Source: Triglochin maritima (taxonomy: Eukaryota; Streptophyta; Magnoliopsida; Alismatales; Juncaginaceae). Taken from it: a stretch of 64,000 nt of DNA. Below, piece by piece: positions 33,976-50,096 of this stretch (positions within the stretch are counted from its first letter, which is position 1; every line of letters starts with the position of its first letter). Made by a program: the position numbers and the translations under genes. Location of the stretch: contig OY821772.1 in NCBI GenBank assembly GCA_963682175.1, positions 42,926,925-42,990,924 on the forward strand, written 5' to 3'. The notes under the pieces are model-generated. The model worked only from the letters and a program-made list of their open reading frames with translations. It searched no databases and had not been told where the DNA came from.

Positions 33976-35924
33976 GTCCTGGGAGACATTCCGCAATGTG
34001 ACTCCAGGATTGATGGGACCTGGTTGTGAAGGACCGCCTGGCAAATCCTCTGTTGGGTTCCTAAGGTTGGTGTGTGTGAAATTTGATCTTTAGTTTTTTT
34101 TTTTTTTGAGTTATCTAAAGTAGTATGGGAGAGTCTTTGAAAAAGTCTAATATTTTGTTTTCTAAGTTTTTGAGGAATCGATGGCAGCGAAGAACCATAA
34201 ATTAATTCACTGTAATGTAAAATAATAATGAGTAAGATCAACTATAGTTGCATTTTTAAAAAAGTCGTTGCTTAAATGTAACTTGTGTAATGCGATATTA
34301 TTAACTTCTAATCTTTGGTTGTCTGACTAGTGTGATCGTTTCTTCGGTCCTTTTTGAAGTATGTTAGGCTACAAGTTACATTATGCCCAATGTTTTAAAT
34401 ATTAACGAAGAGATCCCTACGATTCACAAAGACGTGTTTGCAAATTAATTTTGTTTCGAAGGACCAAGTCATTATATTCTATAGATATATTAAGATGTTA
34501 CAATGGAGCTTAAATGGAAAACGTTAAAAGGACTTGCAATACAACATGAAATTTGAAGAAGAGCAAAAATAAAAAACACAAGATGAAGTGTGTGATTGTT
34601 TATGCACCGAAACAATTGAATACACAAAATTACGTAACAGGATGTAATGCCGGTGAAATCGGGAACTAAGTCGTGGTAATATCAAGCGAAACTGTCAAAA
34701 CCAAAATATTCTAAAAGATCAAGCATAATCCATAAATCGTGTACACTGAGAACGCACCGAAAGCCTTGAGAATATATATTGTTTGTGAGTTTTTGAAATT
34801 GATTTTAACTAATGGTGAATCAAGATCAAATGTATCTTACTATTTTAGATGTTTCTTAACTTGATTTGGTGGTTCTTGAATCTTGATAATATACGTGTAA
34901 ACCGATTTTGAAATTTATGGCTCATGTATGCCGATTTCTTTCATTTTTTGCTTCTCTTATTACCTCTTCCGAAAAATTAATGTGATAATTTGGTGTTTTG
35001 CCAGCAAACATATTCGTTTCTTTCTCTTGAAGCAGCACACATTTTTACTTTCCAAAAGCTTGAATTCTATATGATGTAGAGCAATCTTAAGATGCCAAAT
35101 GCAATATACTGTAAGTGTTGACGTTGAGTTCCACACTTCCACTGCTTCTGAAGGAATCTTACGTACGGAAGTTAGACGAAAATGATTTCTTAAAGGTACT
35201 TAATAAATTTGAGCTAATCCCGGTTTTTGACTTTCGAACTCACAATAATTCCGAGTCTTAAAATACAAACCACAATTCATTATCATATATCTTTTGATAG
35301 GCATATTCTGAAAGGGACTCTATAAATTTATAACACCTGATCAAAAGGCAATGAGATATGTCATGGAAGACTTTGTTGTTATGTTCTATCCAAACACACT
35401 AATTTTTATTATTAATGAAACAATTCCAAGTATCATTTCATAATCAAGGCAAACTAACATTAATACAATTTAAAGCAGTCATTTATTCTTTTAAATGTCA
35501 ATAACCTAAATTGTCTTTACAAATTATGTTTCCTTATTAGAATTCCTACCCAAGAATTTGGCATAAGGTCTCATCTCATAACTACCAATGACGCACAAGT
35601 GTTATCATCATACTAACATCATGCCGAATCCAGACGTCCTAATTATACTCACCATCTCATCAATCGTTGATTCATCAATAGTTGGACCAAGTTCCAACCA
35701 TTTTTCTTATTGGGCCTGTGGTCCGGATCTCGGAGCGAATGTCTAACTATTTCTTATCTCACACTAATTGTATTTGAGTACTTAAGCCAGAATTTTGCAA
35801 TTTAAGCATCGACGTGTCAAAATCTCGAGTCAATGGAGGGGGCACAATTATATGAATTTCAGAAGAAAATTGAAGGAGTCAAAAACCCAATATGATGTAT
35901 ACTTAACTAAATAAAATTCAAAAT
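33976..35924. other. Intergenic DNA between UPL3 and ROP, no gene seen
   Basis: AT-rich, only short chance reading frames. No repeat other than the neighbouring SINE-like and fold-back elements was recognised. Confidence 0.5.
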
Positions 35925-36310
35925 TTAATTGAGAAACTACCTTTAAATTTTGTTGACACACGGTTGCGTTTAACGATAAAATTAAATCTAAATTTCAAAT
36001 GAAAATCTAAACATAGATCTTGATCTACAACATATGTAGATTAAGGATGTCAAAAATCATAACATTTAGTTATCATTTCATATAAGATCTACAAATCAGA
36101 ATTTTAATGAACGTAGTACGTTCATTTTTACAACTCTAAATATTACGTAAAACATATTTCAAATTTTAAGATTTTCGACATTATTAATCTATATATGTTG
36201 TAGATGAATACCTACGTTTGTCGTTTGAATTTTAAATTTAATTTTATCATCAAGCCCAACACACGTGTCAACCAAATTTTAAAGGAGTGTGTCCCTTCTC
36301 TACTTAACAA
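35925..36310. mobile_element. Palindromic (fold-back) MITE, copy 2
   Basis: Same family as 8630-9018: arms contain GTTGACACACGGTTGCG, TAGATCTTGATCTACAACAT and ATGTAGATTAAGGATGTC and their reverse complements in the other arm (TTGTAGATGAATACCTACG). Copies 1 and 2 are clearly diverged. Ends are approximate. Confidence 0.7.
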
Positions 36311-37902
36311 CGTCAAATCTAAAATCCGAGGAGTGCAAAATTCAAAATTCGAGGGGTCCGCCCCCGTCCTCAACCAGCACCGCTACTAATCTTAAAGAGT
36401 AAGATAATTAACCACTCAAAGCTAAACCCTTCACACCCAACACCAAAACAAATCGTTAGGTGGCTCATCAAACCACCCTCAACTAACACACATAGTGACA
36501 TAGAAAAAGATGGCCGTGACAGCCATTGCCAACTCTCAACAAAAGCTCAAACATCACCAGCCAATAAGGCAAGGAACCTTATTCTTACATCAATTTCTCT
36601 CCCCTTCTTTTAATGAAAATCAACAAAATATGCTCGTGCAGATTAATGCCTATGGGAGTACGGGTAAACAATGTATGCTTTATTAAACCTTTTGATTCCA
36701 TTTAATTAACAAAGTTATAATAAATTACTAACATCAACTAGAGCACTTGTAAGTTTAATAGCTAATTATTTGTACAAACATTAAAATGCAACAAATGGGA
36801 AGTTAGTCGTAACAAGGTTGTGATTCATCGCCTTGTTATGATCATGATTGTTTGAAGTTTAAGATCAATTTGGTTTTGGAAATTTTGTATTTTCAAATAT
36901 AATTTTATTTTTTTATTTGCCACTGTAGAGTTAACTTTGCTTCGTGTTGGAAGAAGTTGCGTCTTCTAATAGAAAATTTATCAATCAAAGATATCTTCTT
37001 TGCAAAACGTCACTTTCAAAATTCCAATTTTGTGATGTTCACTAGACATATATTGCTCGCTGAATGGTAAAAGCTGATGGGAATCAAAGCTTTTCACCCA
37101 AGTCCAAACACATGATATTGGTATGTTATAATTGTTATTCCAATTTAAAGACTGTTCCGATCCTCATATTGCTGTAAAATTAGAATTTGTTGGGGAAAAA
37201 ATCTGTGTGTAAAAAACGAAAAGACGATTATGTGTCTCCAATCACCACATTTTCGTTCGAGGTGAGAGTGTAAACTATCGTAGTTACCTGATCTCAAACA
37301 TATCCCAGTGTGGGACGGGTAGTGACCAAGGTTTAATAAAGGAAAGATACGGATTAGATATGGTAAGACATCGTATCTTACTATCTTGTATATGCAGGAT
37401 ACAGATGATATACATGTGCATATGTAGTTTTCTTATTTAATAATTAAATAATATCAATAATATACATATTAATTATAAATTTTATATATGTATGTATGTA
37501 TAAAAAATTTAGGTGATTTATTTTAGTAATTCATAACATAAATATCAAAGAAAAGAGAACATGATAGTGCAAGTATACAAGTAATAATGCATTAATTTTC
37601 TTGAGAGAAAAAAAAATCAAGATTTTAAATATTAAACCCACTACTATTGTCGGATATGTTGTCCGCATGTACAGTGGTCATGACTCACGAGAGTTCCATA
37701 AGAAAACTTGCATGACTATTTTTGAGAATGAAAAAGCTAAATACATGTACAAGAGAATGATTAGATCATTAGAATGAGAGTTATGTTAGTGGGAGAGGTT
37801 AGGGGGTTGGTTAAGAAAATAATAATAATCTCCTCTCCTTTTTACCGGTCCGTGACTCCTCTTCTCCCACCATTCTCTCCCAAATCACTCCCAACCCAAC
37901 AA
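36311..37902. other. Region upstream of the ROP gene
   Basis: No gene is visible. TATG repeats occur near 37488-37500. The last few hundred bases are the likely ROP promoter. Confidence 0.5.
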
Positions 37903-37959
37903 CTCTCTCTCTCTCTCCACATTCCCAACCAACCGTCGTTCTCCTAGGGTTAGGGTTTT
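37903..37959 (+). promoter_or_regulatory. CT repeat and telomere-like motif in the ROP 5' leader region
   Basis: A CT run (37903-37917) is followed by TAGGGTTAGGGTTTT (37945-37959), two telomere-type units that form a telo-box. Both are common just upstream of start codons of plant housekeeping genes. The start codon follows 36 bases later. Confidence 0.5.
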
Positions 37960-37961
37960 GA

Positions 37962-40338
<2,377 letters not shown>

Positions 40339-41749
40339 TCTTCGAGAGCATTAGTCTTTCACCATGATTACAGGTCTTTCTGAAACAAAGCAAGTATCCC
40401 TTGTAAATCTAGCCGATAGTAGAGAACCCTTGAAGTGCATCAGTTTATTTTGCTTGCTTGTGATGGTGATCTGCAACATGTCGTGAAATCTTTGTCTTTA
40501 GACATGATTCTTCACGTTTGCTTACCATGTAGTGAAGATTACTTGACCTTATTCCCTAGATGGGTTAGACAAAATATATGTTTATTGATCATATATTAAG
40601 GTCTCGGTGTCTTGCCTTGTTAACATTACTAGTTTGGAGCTTATTTGTAAGTGTAATGTGTTGATCTCTATTGTCAATGGTTGATTTTTCTCTTGCACCA
40701 ATCATGATTTTTGTCTTCGTGACCATTGCTTATTCCATCTAGTGAAGAAAGCTAAAACTTCTTGCACGTTTTAAGCTCTAAGCGTTTGCATCTAAAATTT
40801 GTTGCACTTTTATAGCAGGAAGATTGGAGTTTACCCAAAGGTGTCTGTAGTTGTTTCTCACTGTGAGGAAGGTTTTAATCTTCATCAACATTATAAAATC
40901 CGTGCGTAGTTAAAGTTTTATCTCTTAAGTTCCTCAGGAGTGCTACAACTTATGTAATTTGTCATATGATTAGAAGCAAATATGAGTCAAAATCTTGGTG
41001 TGTTAGGACACGATAGAAGTAGAAAGACCAGAAATCGTAATGGTATTGGGGAATTCAAAGTTATCTCTTCAATTAGGCAGCCTTTTAATCAACTTTGGAT
41101 TTTGTTGCAGCTAATGAGACTCGATAGGTTACAACAAAATGTTATAGCGACGGTGTATGGCAGGTGCACTTTTCAAAATCCTTACATTTTTTTAGAGACT
41201 TTTCACTTTTGAAATAATCAAAGGATGATGACCATTGAAACAAATTAGCAATGCTTGCAATGTGAGAACTCTCTCATTTTCTCTCGTCAGGCCAATCTTA
41301 AAAATCTAAGCTACTCTTGGGTATCTTGATTTCTCTCTCTGTTACGTTAACTTCTCTATATGTTACATCACACCAACTCACTTATTCTAAAATTTTCCTT
41401 AATCATGTCTTGAAATCCTTACATCATATCATTTGGAGACTGATCTGGATAAAACAAAAATAAAAAATACAAACAAATAAGAAACATATTTAAAAAATAA
41501 AAAATAGATTTAAAATATTTTTTAAAAAAAGCAAATCAGACGTTAAGGGAGCCCTTACTAAAGTTGGTCTAGTCGCATGACAACAGTAAGTCCATATTCG
41601 TTATCACAGGATCCGCAGTACACTGATCTTCAATTATATCAAAAATCAGAAATATATTCAGAAACTTGACCAAATGGAAGGAATCACAGTCCGATCCACA
41701 ACTATATCAAAGTGAAATGCCATCATGCATCAATCTTTGGCAACATATA
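40339..41749. other. ROP 3' flank and intergenic DNA
   Basis: The first few hundred bases are the likely ROP 3' UTR. The rest is AT-rich and shows no gene; a short AAAATA-rich stretch lies near 41450-41540. Confidence 0.5.
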
Positions 41750-42949
41750 GTTGCTACAGGAAGGACCACACCAGACCAAAGCAAGACTGCCTTTTGGAGC
41801 CCTTTTTTCTCATGATCAGATCCGCCATGTCCATTTTGCTCCTTCGCCTTTCCCCTCTGGTGTGGAGGGTTGCAAGCGTGCTCCCATCCTATGACAAAAA
41901 GGGTAAGGACTCCTATGCCTCGGCCGCTGCTGATCACATAGTGGTGGCCTACAAAAAGTTGGAAGACAAAACAACCAACTATATCTGAATCCAGCCTTAT
42001 AAATGGTTTGTGTTCTCGGGATGTAGAAGGATATTTGCTGGGGGTGAGTTTCTGTTCTGAACCGCAGACCGAAAATCAAATTTTTAGGAAGACCGGACCG
42101 ATTAAATTCGGTCGGTCCGATCCGATTCAGTTTAAAACTTGAATTTTACTCACAAAGTCTTGGTTCGATTTGGAACCGAATCGGATCGAAAACTGAATTT
42201 TTGGTATCCCCCGGACCAAAGACGGAACCAAAAAAATTCGGTCCGATCCGGACTGAAGTTTGCTCACTCCTAATTATTTGCAGCCTAGCGTTGGACAAAA
42301 AATGCATCCATCCTTGAATTTGTTGCCTTTCATGGTAGTTGTCACCCTCTAGAGATCAGGAACGCCTTCCTAGTTTAACCGGTGACAGTAGTCATGATAC
42401 TTTCGAGTCAACAAGACAACACCTGGAATTGGTTCATGTAGGCATTGTCCAAAATAATGATTCTTATAAGCTGTAGCGCAGCACAAGCAATGGAACAAGC
42501 TAGCCTGCTCACCTTCACTCGCCTCAGTCGGCACTGATATGGATCACCAAAGCCTCCTTGGTTGTGCTTCGATACTCATTCGTGCTTCGTTGTGGTCCTC
42601 GTGGACTTGTGACAGAGATCGAGGTTGCGATGACCAATCCTCTACAAAATGCAGTTGTGTACTTCTTTGGAGGGGATGATCGTGAAGCATTAATGTTGGC
42701 AATGGGGATGGCGTTCATTGACATCACCATTGTGCATCTTCGACATAAGGCAATGGAGAAGTTGAGTATGGTGTTCCGGGAAGAGGGGGTGACAAACATG
42801 GAGGAGACAGTAAATATCATTAGGATGACCAACAACTCCTTCGACCTAGTGATTGTCAGGAGAGAAGGAATGGAGTCATGCTTGATCGATGGGTTGTCTA
42901 TGTGGTCTATTTTGAGCACCCAGAAGCTTGGTTTGATCAGAGATAGGTT
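41750..42949 (+). pseudogene. CHX-type cation/H+ exchanger pseudogene, C-terminal part
   Basis: Fragments of the cytosolic tail of a plant CHX antiporter in order: RVASVLPSYDKKGKDS... DHIVVAYKKLED (41850-41980), KDIC/SLALDKK on either side of a MITE (42027-42300), then the diagnostic NAVVYFFGGDDREALMLAMG (about 42640-42700) and EETVNIIRMTNNSFDLVIV with GLSMWS and LGLIRD (42800-42945). CHX proteins exchange K+ or Na+ for protons at endomembranes. The frame is broken by stops and shifts between about 41980 and 42550, the 12-helix N-terminal region is missing, and the 3' end is cut by an LTR at 42950. The 174-codon open stretch 42558-43082 covers the best part but runs into the LTR and is not a working gene. 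Confidence 0.72.
42039..42273. mobile_element. hAT-type MITE inside the CHX pseudogene
   Basis: Ends TGGGGGTGAG and CTCACTCCTA form an imperfect inverted repeat. The interior is full of GGTCCGATCCG-type words in both directions. Flanks ATATTTGC (42031-42038) and TTATTTGC (42274-42281) match at 7 of 8 bases, an 8-bp hAT-type duplication. Removing the element and one flank restores a CHX-like peptide K-D-I-C-S-L-A-L-D-K-K, which confirms the borders independently. Confidence 0.85.
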
Positions 42950-43856
42950 TGTTGGGAGGGGATTTAACAATGCACTAACACGACACGGATTAAACGCATC
43001 ACGTAACACCCGAATATTGATTTGCGGAAATAACTTCGGACAATCTCTCAATCTTAATGCAACAAGAACACTAATAAGATGAAAATAAACAAACAAACAC
43101 AAACGCACACCTGAAACAACCACGATACACGCGATTTATAAGGTTCGGCAACGTGCCTACATCCTTGGGGGTCTCCTGCGGGTTTCCTTTCCTTCTTCCG
43201 CTTCGCCAACAAGAGAAGCAACCGAGATTACAAGTATATGGAGGAAATAAGTCCTTCAAACACTCTAGATCTTTCTCTAGCCTAATCTCTCAACTGACAA
43301 TGAAGAAAATATTATACTTGTACGTTGTTTGTGTTGTGTTAAAACCAAGAGCAAACAAACCATTTTATAGACTCAAAAACTGAACTACAATTAAGCAAAA
43401 CCGAGCTGAACAATTCATGGGAAACGGTTGACCGATGCTCATTCGGTCGACATTTCGTGACTCAACAGGAGCGATTCCTGTTGCGATTCGGTTAACCGAA
43501 TCCTTCCCGGTTGACCGCGGGAACACTTTTTCGTGCGGCTCGGTAGACCGCAAGAACGCTTCTTCCACGAACTAACTAATTTTTCAACAACCCTTCGGTC
43601 GACCGAGAACCCCTCGGTGGATCATGCCAAATTGGACATGCACTTTTAGATTTTCTCGGAACACCAAAAATCACTACAACGGTGTGCCGAACCCGTTGTT
43701 CCGAAGTGTTTATTACCCTCTGACGGTAGACCGAATCCAATTCGGTCGTCCGATCCCAGCTGCACCCGAAGTGTCTGGAATCCTCGGTTCGGTGGACCGA
43801 ATCAAATTCGGTAGACCGAACCATTCTTAGCCAAAATTCCTAGGTTGTTGATCAGT
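42950..43856 (-). mobile_element. LTR in minus orientation, same family as 11742-12608
   Basis: Starts TGTTGGGAGGGG on the plus strand directly after CHX homology stops. Shares the block AAGGTTCGGCAACGTGCC with CTACATCC, and CTCTAGATCTTTC with AGCCTAATCTCTC, with the other copy. The 3' half is rich in GGTCGACC, GGTAGACC and GGTTGACC words (43420-43820). The right border is approximate (GTTGATCA at about 43848-43856) and no target duplication is clear. No coding interior adjoins it. Confidence 0.68.
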
Positions 43857-44919
43857 TTACCCGTTTATTTACGTTTTGTGTTTTTCCCCACCTCATCACC
43901 ACCGCAATCTTGCAACGGAACCTGAAATAATGTAAAATGACACACCGTATAAATTCAATATTTTTTAAAAAATGAAGCATCCTAGCCAGACGCCCCCTAA
44001 TACCCCCTAGTGGGGGCGTCTGCCTTAGACGCCCCCACCATGGGAGAGGCGTCCGGGCCAGACGTTCCAATTTTTTTATTTTTTTACGGAATATAATGGG
44101 TATTAAATGGACTGTGAATGACAGAAAGATAATTGGAACATGCAATTTAAGTAAAAACGGGAAGATGAATAATAATTCCTTTTTAAGCATTGTAAATTTA
44201 TAATTTGCAATTGACGCCGACAATGACAGAGTTCTTTACTGAGGGATAGGACAAAGGAACTCGAGTTAATGCTTCTCCTGTTGTTGGTTGCAGTTAGAGG
44301 GGCCAAGAATAGATACTTAAATACAGGTTAGTTCTCTGGAATCCACCGGATAAGCAATCGATTTTTGTTCGGCATATATTCGGCTCCATTGACTGGACAA
44401 AAGAACTAAAACACAGACGCCGTACCTATTAGTGCGTGTTTGGTAGTAAGGCAACGAACAGACGTCTAAAACCCAACTTAACTTCTCTTATAAATCGTTT
44501 CATTAGTTAGTTTCCCCATTCCGTAAAGGTTTTGCCTGCCCATCATCATTAAGGAAAAAAAATTCACTCGGGTTTCCTGAATGCGGATTAAAACTAATTA
44601 TTAGTATCATAACAAAAAAATTGGGAAGTCGAGGAATAAAACAAATTATTGCCATCTAAGAAAATCGAGAATAATTGAGGAACAAAACAAACATAAAACT
44701 ACGCAACGGAAAGGCTTTACAGCGTATAACCGAAATCATGAGAAAACAGAATCTATTATAGGCTAAAGAACTAAAAGTTGAGACAGATGCATACTCGAAT
44801 AGTAGTGAAATTCAACATAACACTGTTTTCATTCATAATTTATACATAATAGCAGCAGACTTTTCCTGTTTTTCAAGCATCCCAACCATAACACCCCCAA
44901 CACAACCAAGCACTTCTTC
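43857..44919. other. Intergenic DNA with a GC-rich hairpin cluster
   Basis: 43989-44052 contains GACGCCCCC and GGGGGCGTC words able to pair in more than one way. The remainder up to the SKP1 stop is AT-rich; the last 150 bases or so are the likely SKP1 3' UTR. Confidence 0.5.
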
Positions 44920-46687
44920 TTACTCGAAAGCCCACTGGTTCTCCCTGCGGACTTCTTCCTCCTCCTCAGGAGTGAAGTCATTCTTAATGTTGAATGTCTT
45001 CCTGATCTCCTCAGGTGTCTTCCCCTTGATCATATCAGCAACGGTCTGGCAGGTAAGATCAAGAAGCCCCTTGATGTTGAGATAGTTAGCAGCCTGTAAC
45101 AAAATAAAACGAGTCAGTTTAGAAATTTGCATAAGAAAGGACTCCAAGTTTCCACACAACTAGAAACTAAAACCTGGATGGGATTTGAGGATCAAAGAAC
45201 AAAGAAGCACATCAGTGTTGCAACTTGAAATCTACGAAAACAGAACATTTTATAGACATCACCATTACTATTTACTGTGAGCAACACAGTACAGTACCTA
45301 GACAAATTTCCACAAACCCACATTCAAACAAAAGCAGGTGCCACCACCAGTCAATGTAGAGCGGCCAGCCACTATCAAACCTATGTAAAAAACACGTTCA
45401 CAAATCACACTTACACTGACCACTAGTTTCATCTTCAAAGTGGGACATGTTGCATGTAATAATATACCCACTTGTCATCATTAGGTATAAGATGTTTCAA
45501 CCATCATAGTACCAGATAAATAAACCGGAAATAGGCTAACAAGTACACATTGTTTTTCAAATAAAGATTAAAATGTGGACACTACACATGAGTTAATAAC
45601 GAGAAAATGATCAGTTCAAGAAAATACATCGTACTCAATATATTGGATGGCAGCTTTCGAAAACAATGTCAAGGCAAAAAAAGAAAACACAAAGTGCATG
45701 GAAAATTAACCATGAAAGCAGGTAAATAGTATTCCACACATAATGCAACCTACTCCAAGACCTGCTAACAGAACCTCAAAAGATTTACAAGTCTATAACA
45801 CTTTGACAGGAGGAAAACCTCAGGTACTGCAGGGGTATAAGATGCAACTAGTGACCCCCTTACCAGGCAGGGCTATAGCCTCTTTCCTCAACAATATAGG
45901 AGATCCATACGGAGACAATGTTATAAAGCAAGAAAAAAAATAAGCATCATTATAATACACTTTAAATAAACATATTAAACAAACACTAAGCACGAATTCC
46001 TGACACATTCAAAACCACAAAGGTGTAAACACAAAATACGATTATTTCCTAAACTAAGATCCTAAAAGGAATGCAGAACTATCGCGAAAAAACATCACCA
46101 CAATAGACATAGCAGAAGAAACATTCCGACCAGACAAATCAAGCATTATCATCATCACAACAAAAATTTAATAACACATAACCGTCTATCAAATAATCTA
46201 CGGCAAAGCACAAAAATAAAACCCTAAAATCCAAACGCCACCCCCTTCAACACCACAAATCCCAAAACAACTCCAAAAGCCGTCCAAAATAATACCATCC
46301 CCAAATCGAAACCCTAAAAACACAAAGAAACCAAAAAACATTCCAGATCTCCGAAACCCCGAAGAACAAGACTCAAAGACTCACCAGAATGAGATCAAAG
46401 AGCGTGGCCTGATCAACCTTGACGAAATCGGCATCCCAACTCTTGAGCTCATCATCGGCGACGCGATCTTCTGACTTGGCGGCCGACTCGACATGCTTCT
46501 TGCAGTACTCGATGACCTTGGCCAGGATCCGGCTGGTGACGTTGGGGAGAGGGATTGCCGTGTCAGCGCACTCGTCCTCGATCATGTGCTTCACCGTCTG
46601 CGACTCCATCGCCACGATCTCGTCCACCTCAAACTCCTCCCCATCCGAGCTCTTCAGCGTCACCTTCTTGCCCGTCGCCGTCGACAT
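44920..46687 (-). CDS. SKP1: SKP1-like adaptor of SCF ubiquitin ligases
   Basis: Links cullin 1 to F-box proteins in SCF E3 complexes in nucleus and cytosol. Two exons (46687-46385 and 45093-44920) encode 158 aa, the usual length. The N-terminal POZ-like domain begins [17 protein letters not shown]; the C-terminal F-box-binding helices are in exon 2 ([20 protein letters not shown], then [20 protein letters not shown]) and the protein ends in WAFE as in ASK1-type proteins. The 1.29-kb intron sits at FDLIL|AANYLN, the conserved SKP1 position. It contains no other gene. Second ubiquitin-system gene in the window besides UPL3, but not adjacent or co-regulated as far as can be seen. Confidence 0.97.
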
Positions 46688-46691
46688 CGCG

Positions 46692-46787
46692 AAACCCTAG
46701 GATTGATCGGAAACAGGAAAAGAGTCGAACAAACAAACCCTAGATTGCGATTTGGGGGTCGTTGGGGGTTCGGAGGGGGTATTTATA
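46692..46787 (-). promoter_or_regulatory. SKP1 core promoter: TATA box and two telo-box motifs
   Basis: On the minus strand a TATAAAT box lies at 46787-46781, about 95 bases upstream of the ATG. CTAGGGTTT telo-box motifs occur at 46743-46735 and 46700-46692, in the probable 5' leader, as in many highly expressed plant genes. Confidence 0.6.
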
Positions 46788-46799
46788 GCTGGACGAATC

Positions 46800-48738
46800 C
46801 GGTTTCGGGTTAGTCGGGTTGTATGTATTTTGGAGTCTTATAGGACACCTACAAGCTACACGTTGCATGATAACACATTTGTTTTTGCAATAATTTCCAA
46901 ATAATTTGCTCTAAAATAAAATAAAATAAAATAAAATATAATCATCATTATTATATGTAGCGATCAATATCCACATCTCAAATCAAATCTGGATTCAGAT
47001 ATAAAAATGCCAAATACCCATAAATATTTTGTGTGACTGTGTGTGATCCATCTGCACCTCTATCAAAATAAGATAATCACAAGTCGCGATTTTACTCATT
47101 AAGTTACTAACAGAAATCTTTACCAAAAGCTTAATACTAGATTTCTAATGTCTATGCAGTGCGGCACCATAAAATTATTATTTTTTTCAATTCACAACTT
47201 ATTGAAAATAAAGGAACCTTGATTTGTCATTTTGAAGTTTGAAATCTCAACTCAAAAGAAACTTAGAGGCATGGGCACCTTGGTTTGTGATTTTGAAGTT
47301 TGAAATCAAAACTTCGAAGTGCTGAGAGCTATTAACCATAGTTGGTGACTTATTCTTATAATAATTAAAAATACGTAATTGAAGTCAAGAGCACGTCCTT
47401 AAACATCCAATTGGGCAAGGTAGACAACAAGTGGTTCAATGGGGGAACCATGATTTCTATTGGATTTTGAAGATTACAATGGCTATACTTCAGTTAATTA
47501 TAGATTTGTTGTCTGTGGACTTAAATTTGGTCCAAAAAGTTCACCCACCACCATCTCGGGAGTCTATTAAAACAAGATTTCCATGGATTGAGATTTTGAT
47601 TAGGAGCTAAACATTAGTTATTTCGACGAAATTAGCAGGTGCAACTGAAGCATAAGTCACCTTTACAACAAACTTTCTTCTTCTTCGAAATCTATTCCAT
47701 CTTTTCAGCATTTTTTCTTTGCATCTTGACCTTACAACAATAATGAAAATGATAAATTGTCAATGTATGAATTGTGAAAGGAACTAATCATGTCTTTTTT
47801 TCGAAAGCAATTTACTTTTAACTAGATCCCAACATGTGATTCACATGCTACGATTTGATCCTCGGTTCAGATTAATTTAAGACTAATGATCTAACAATTG
47901 ATTATTAAGCTGACCCAAATTAGTCACGAGAATCATGTCAAACCTACAAGAAAATTTTATTCTTATTAACATAAAAGATGCTGATATTCTTGAAAATAAG
48001 GGCAGTTATATGACTTCTTTCTGGGCTGCATCTGCATGGACTAAAACAATAAAAATGAAAAGATTCAAAAGGCTTACTTTCTTTGATAAACATGGTTGGA
48101 TGGGAGGAAAATAACTGTTTGAGGATAGTAGAAGTGGAGAACCAAAAGGAAAATTGGTTGCTTAAGCTTGTTTAATTCAAGGCATGTGACAACTGACATG
48201 CAAAATGTATTAACTCCAATAATTGTCCACAATTTCCAAGCAAACGCTAGACATATTCCTTTGAATTTCTCTTCAAAAGATTTTGTAGGAAATAGTTTAT
48301 AAAGTAAAATGAAATGAGAAATATAAATCTCACTTGTAGATGAAAGTTGGTTTTTATGAATTACAAAATTATAGAAATCATAATATATATAGGTGGGTAT
48401 AATGATAGCTTAAAATAAAAAATTAAGTTCCGAATTCACTAGATAATTCATATATATATATATAATTGACCAAACATGGGTCCTAAAATATCAAACACTT
48501 AGGATTTTGGACGAAAATTTATAATTAAATACATTATACAATCACTTTATTTCTTGATTGAGGATTACAAACCAATAACCACAACAAATTTCAGGTAACT
48601 CAAACCAACACAAATTCCTGGACAACACACAAATCACTCAAAATATATATACCATCAACACCTTCTTGTTGTTGTTGATGGTGCATTAATTGATGACCAC
48701 AGAGTCATGCATATATATATATATGTATGTATGTTCAC
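46800..48738. other. Intergenic DNA between SKP1 and the peroxidase gene
   Basis: An AAAAT microsatellite lies at 46912-46937. A duplicated stretch TTTTGAAGTTTGAAATC occurs near 47230 and 47295. No gene is seen. The part nearest 48738 is the likely peroxidase 3' UTR and contains TA repeats. Confidence 0.5.
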
Positions 48739-50032
<1,294 letters not shown>

Positions 50033-50085
50033 TTTTAGTACGTCACTTCTTGCTAATGAGATATGAATTAAACAAGCATTCAATG

Positions 50086-50096
50086 CATATATATAA
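50086..50096 (-). promoter_or_regulatory. TATA box of the peroxidase gene
   Basis: TTATATATATG on the minus strand about 55-65 bases upstream of the ATG. Position and sequence fit a TATA element with a short leader. Confidence 0.55.
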
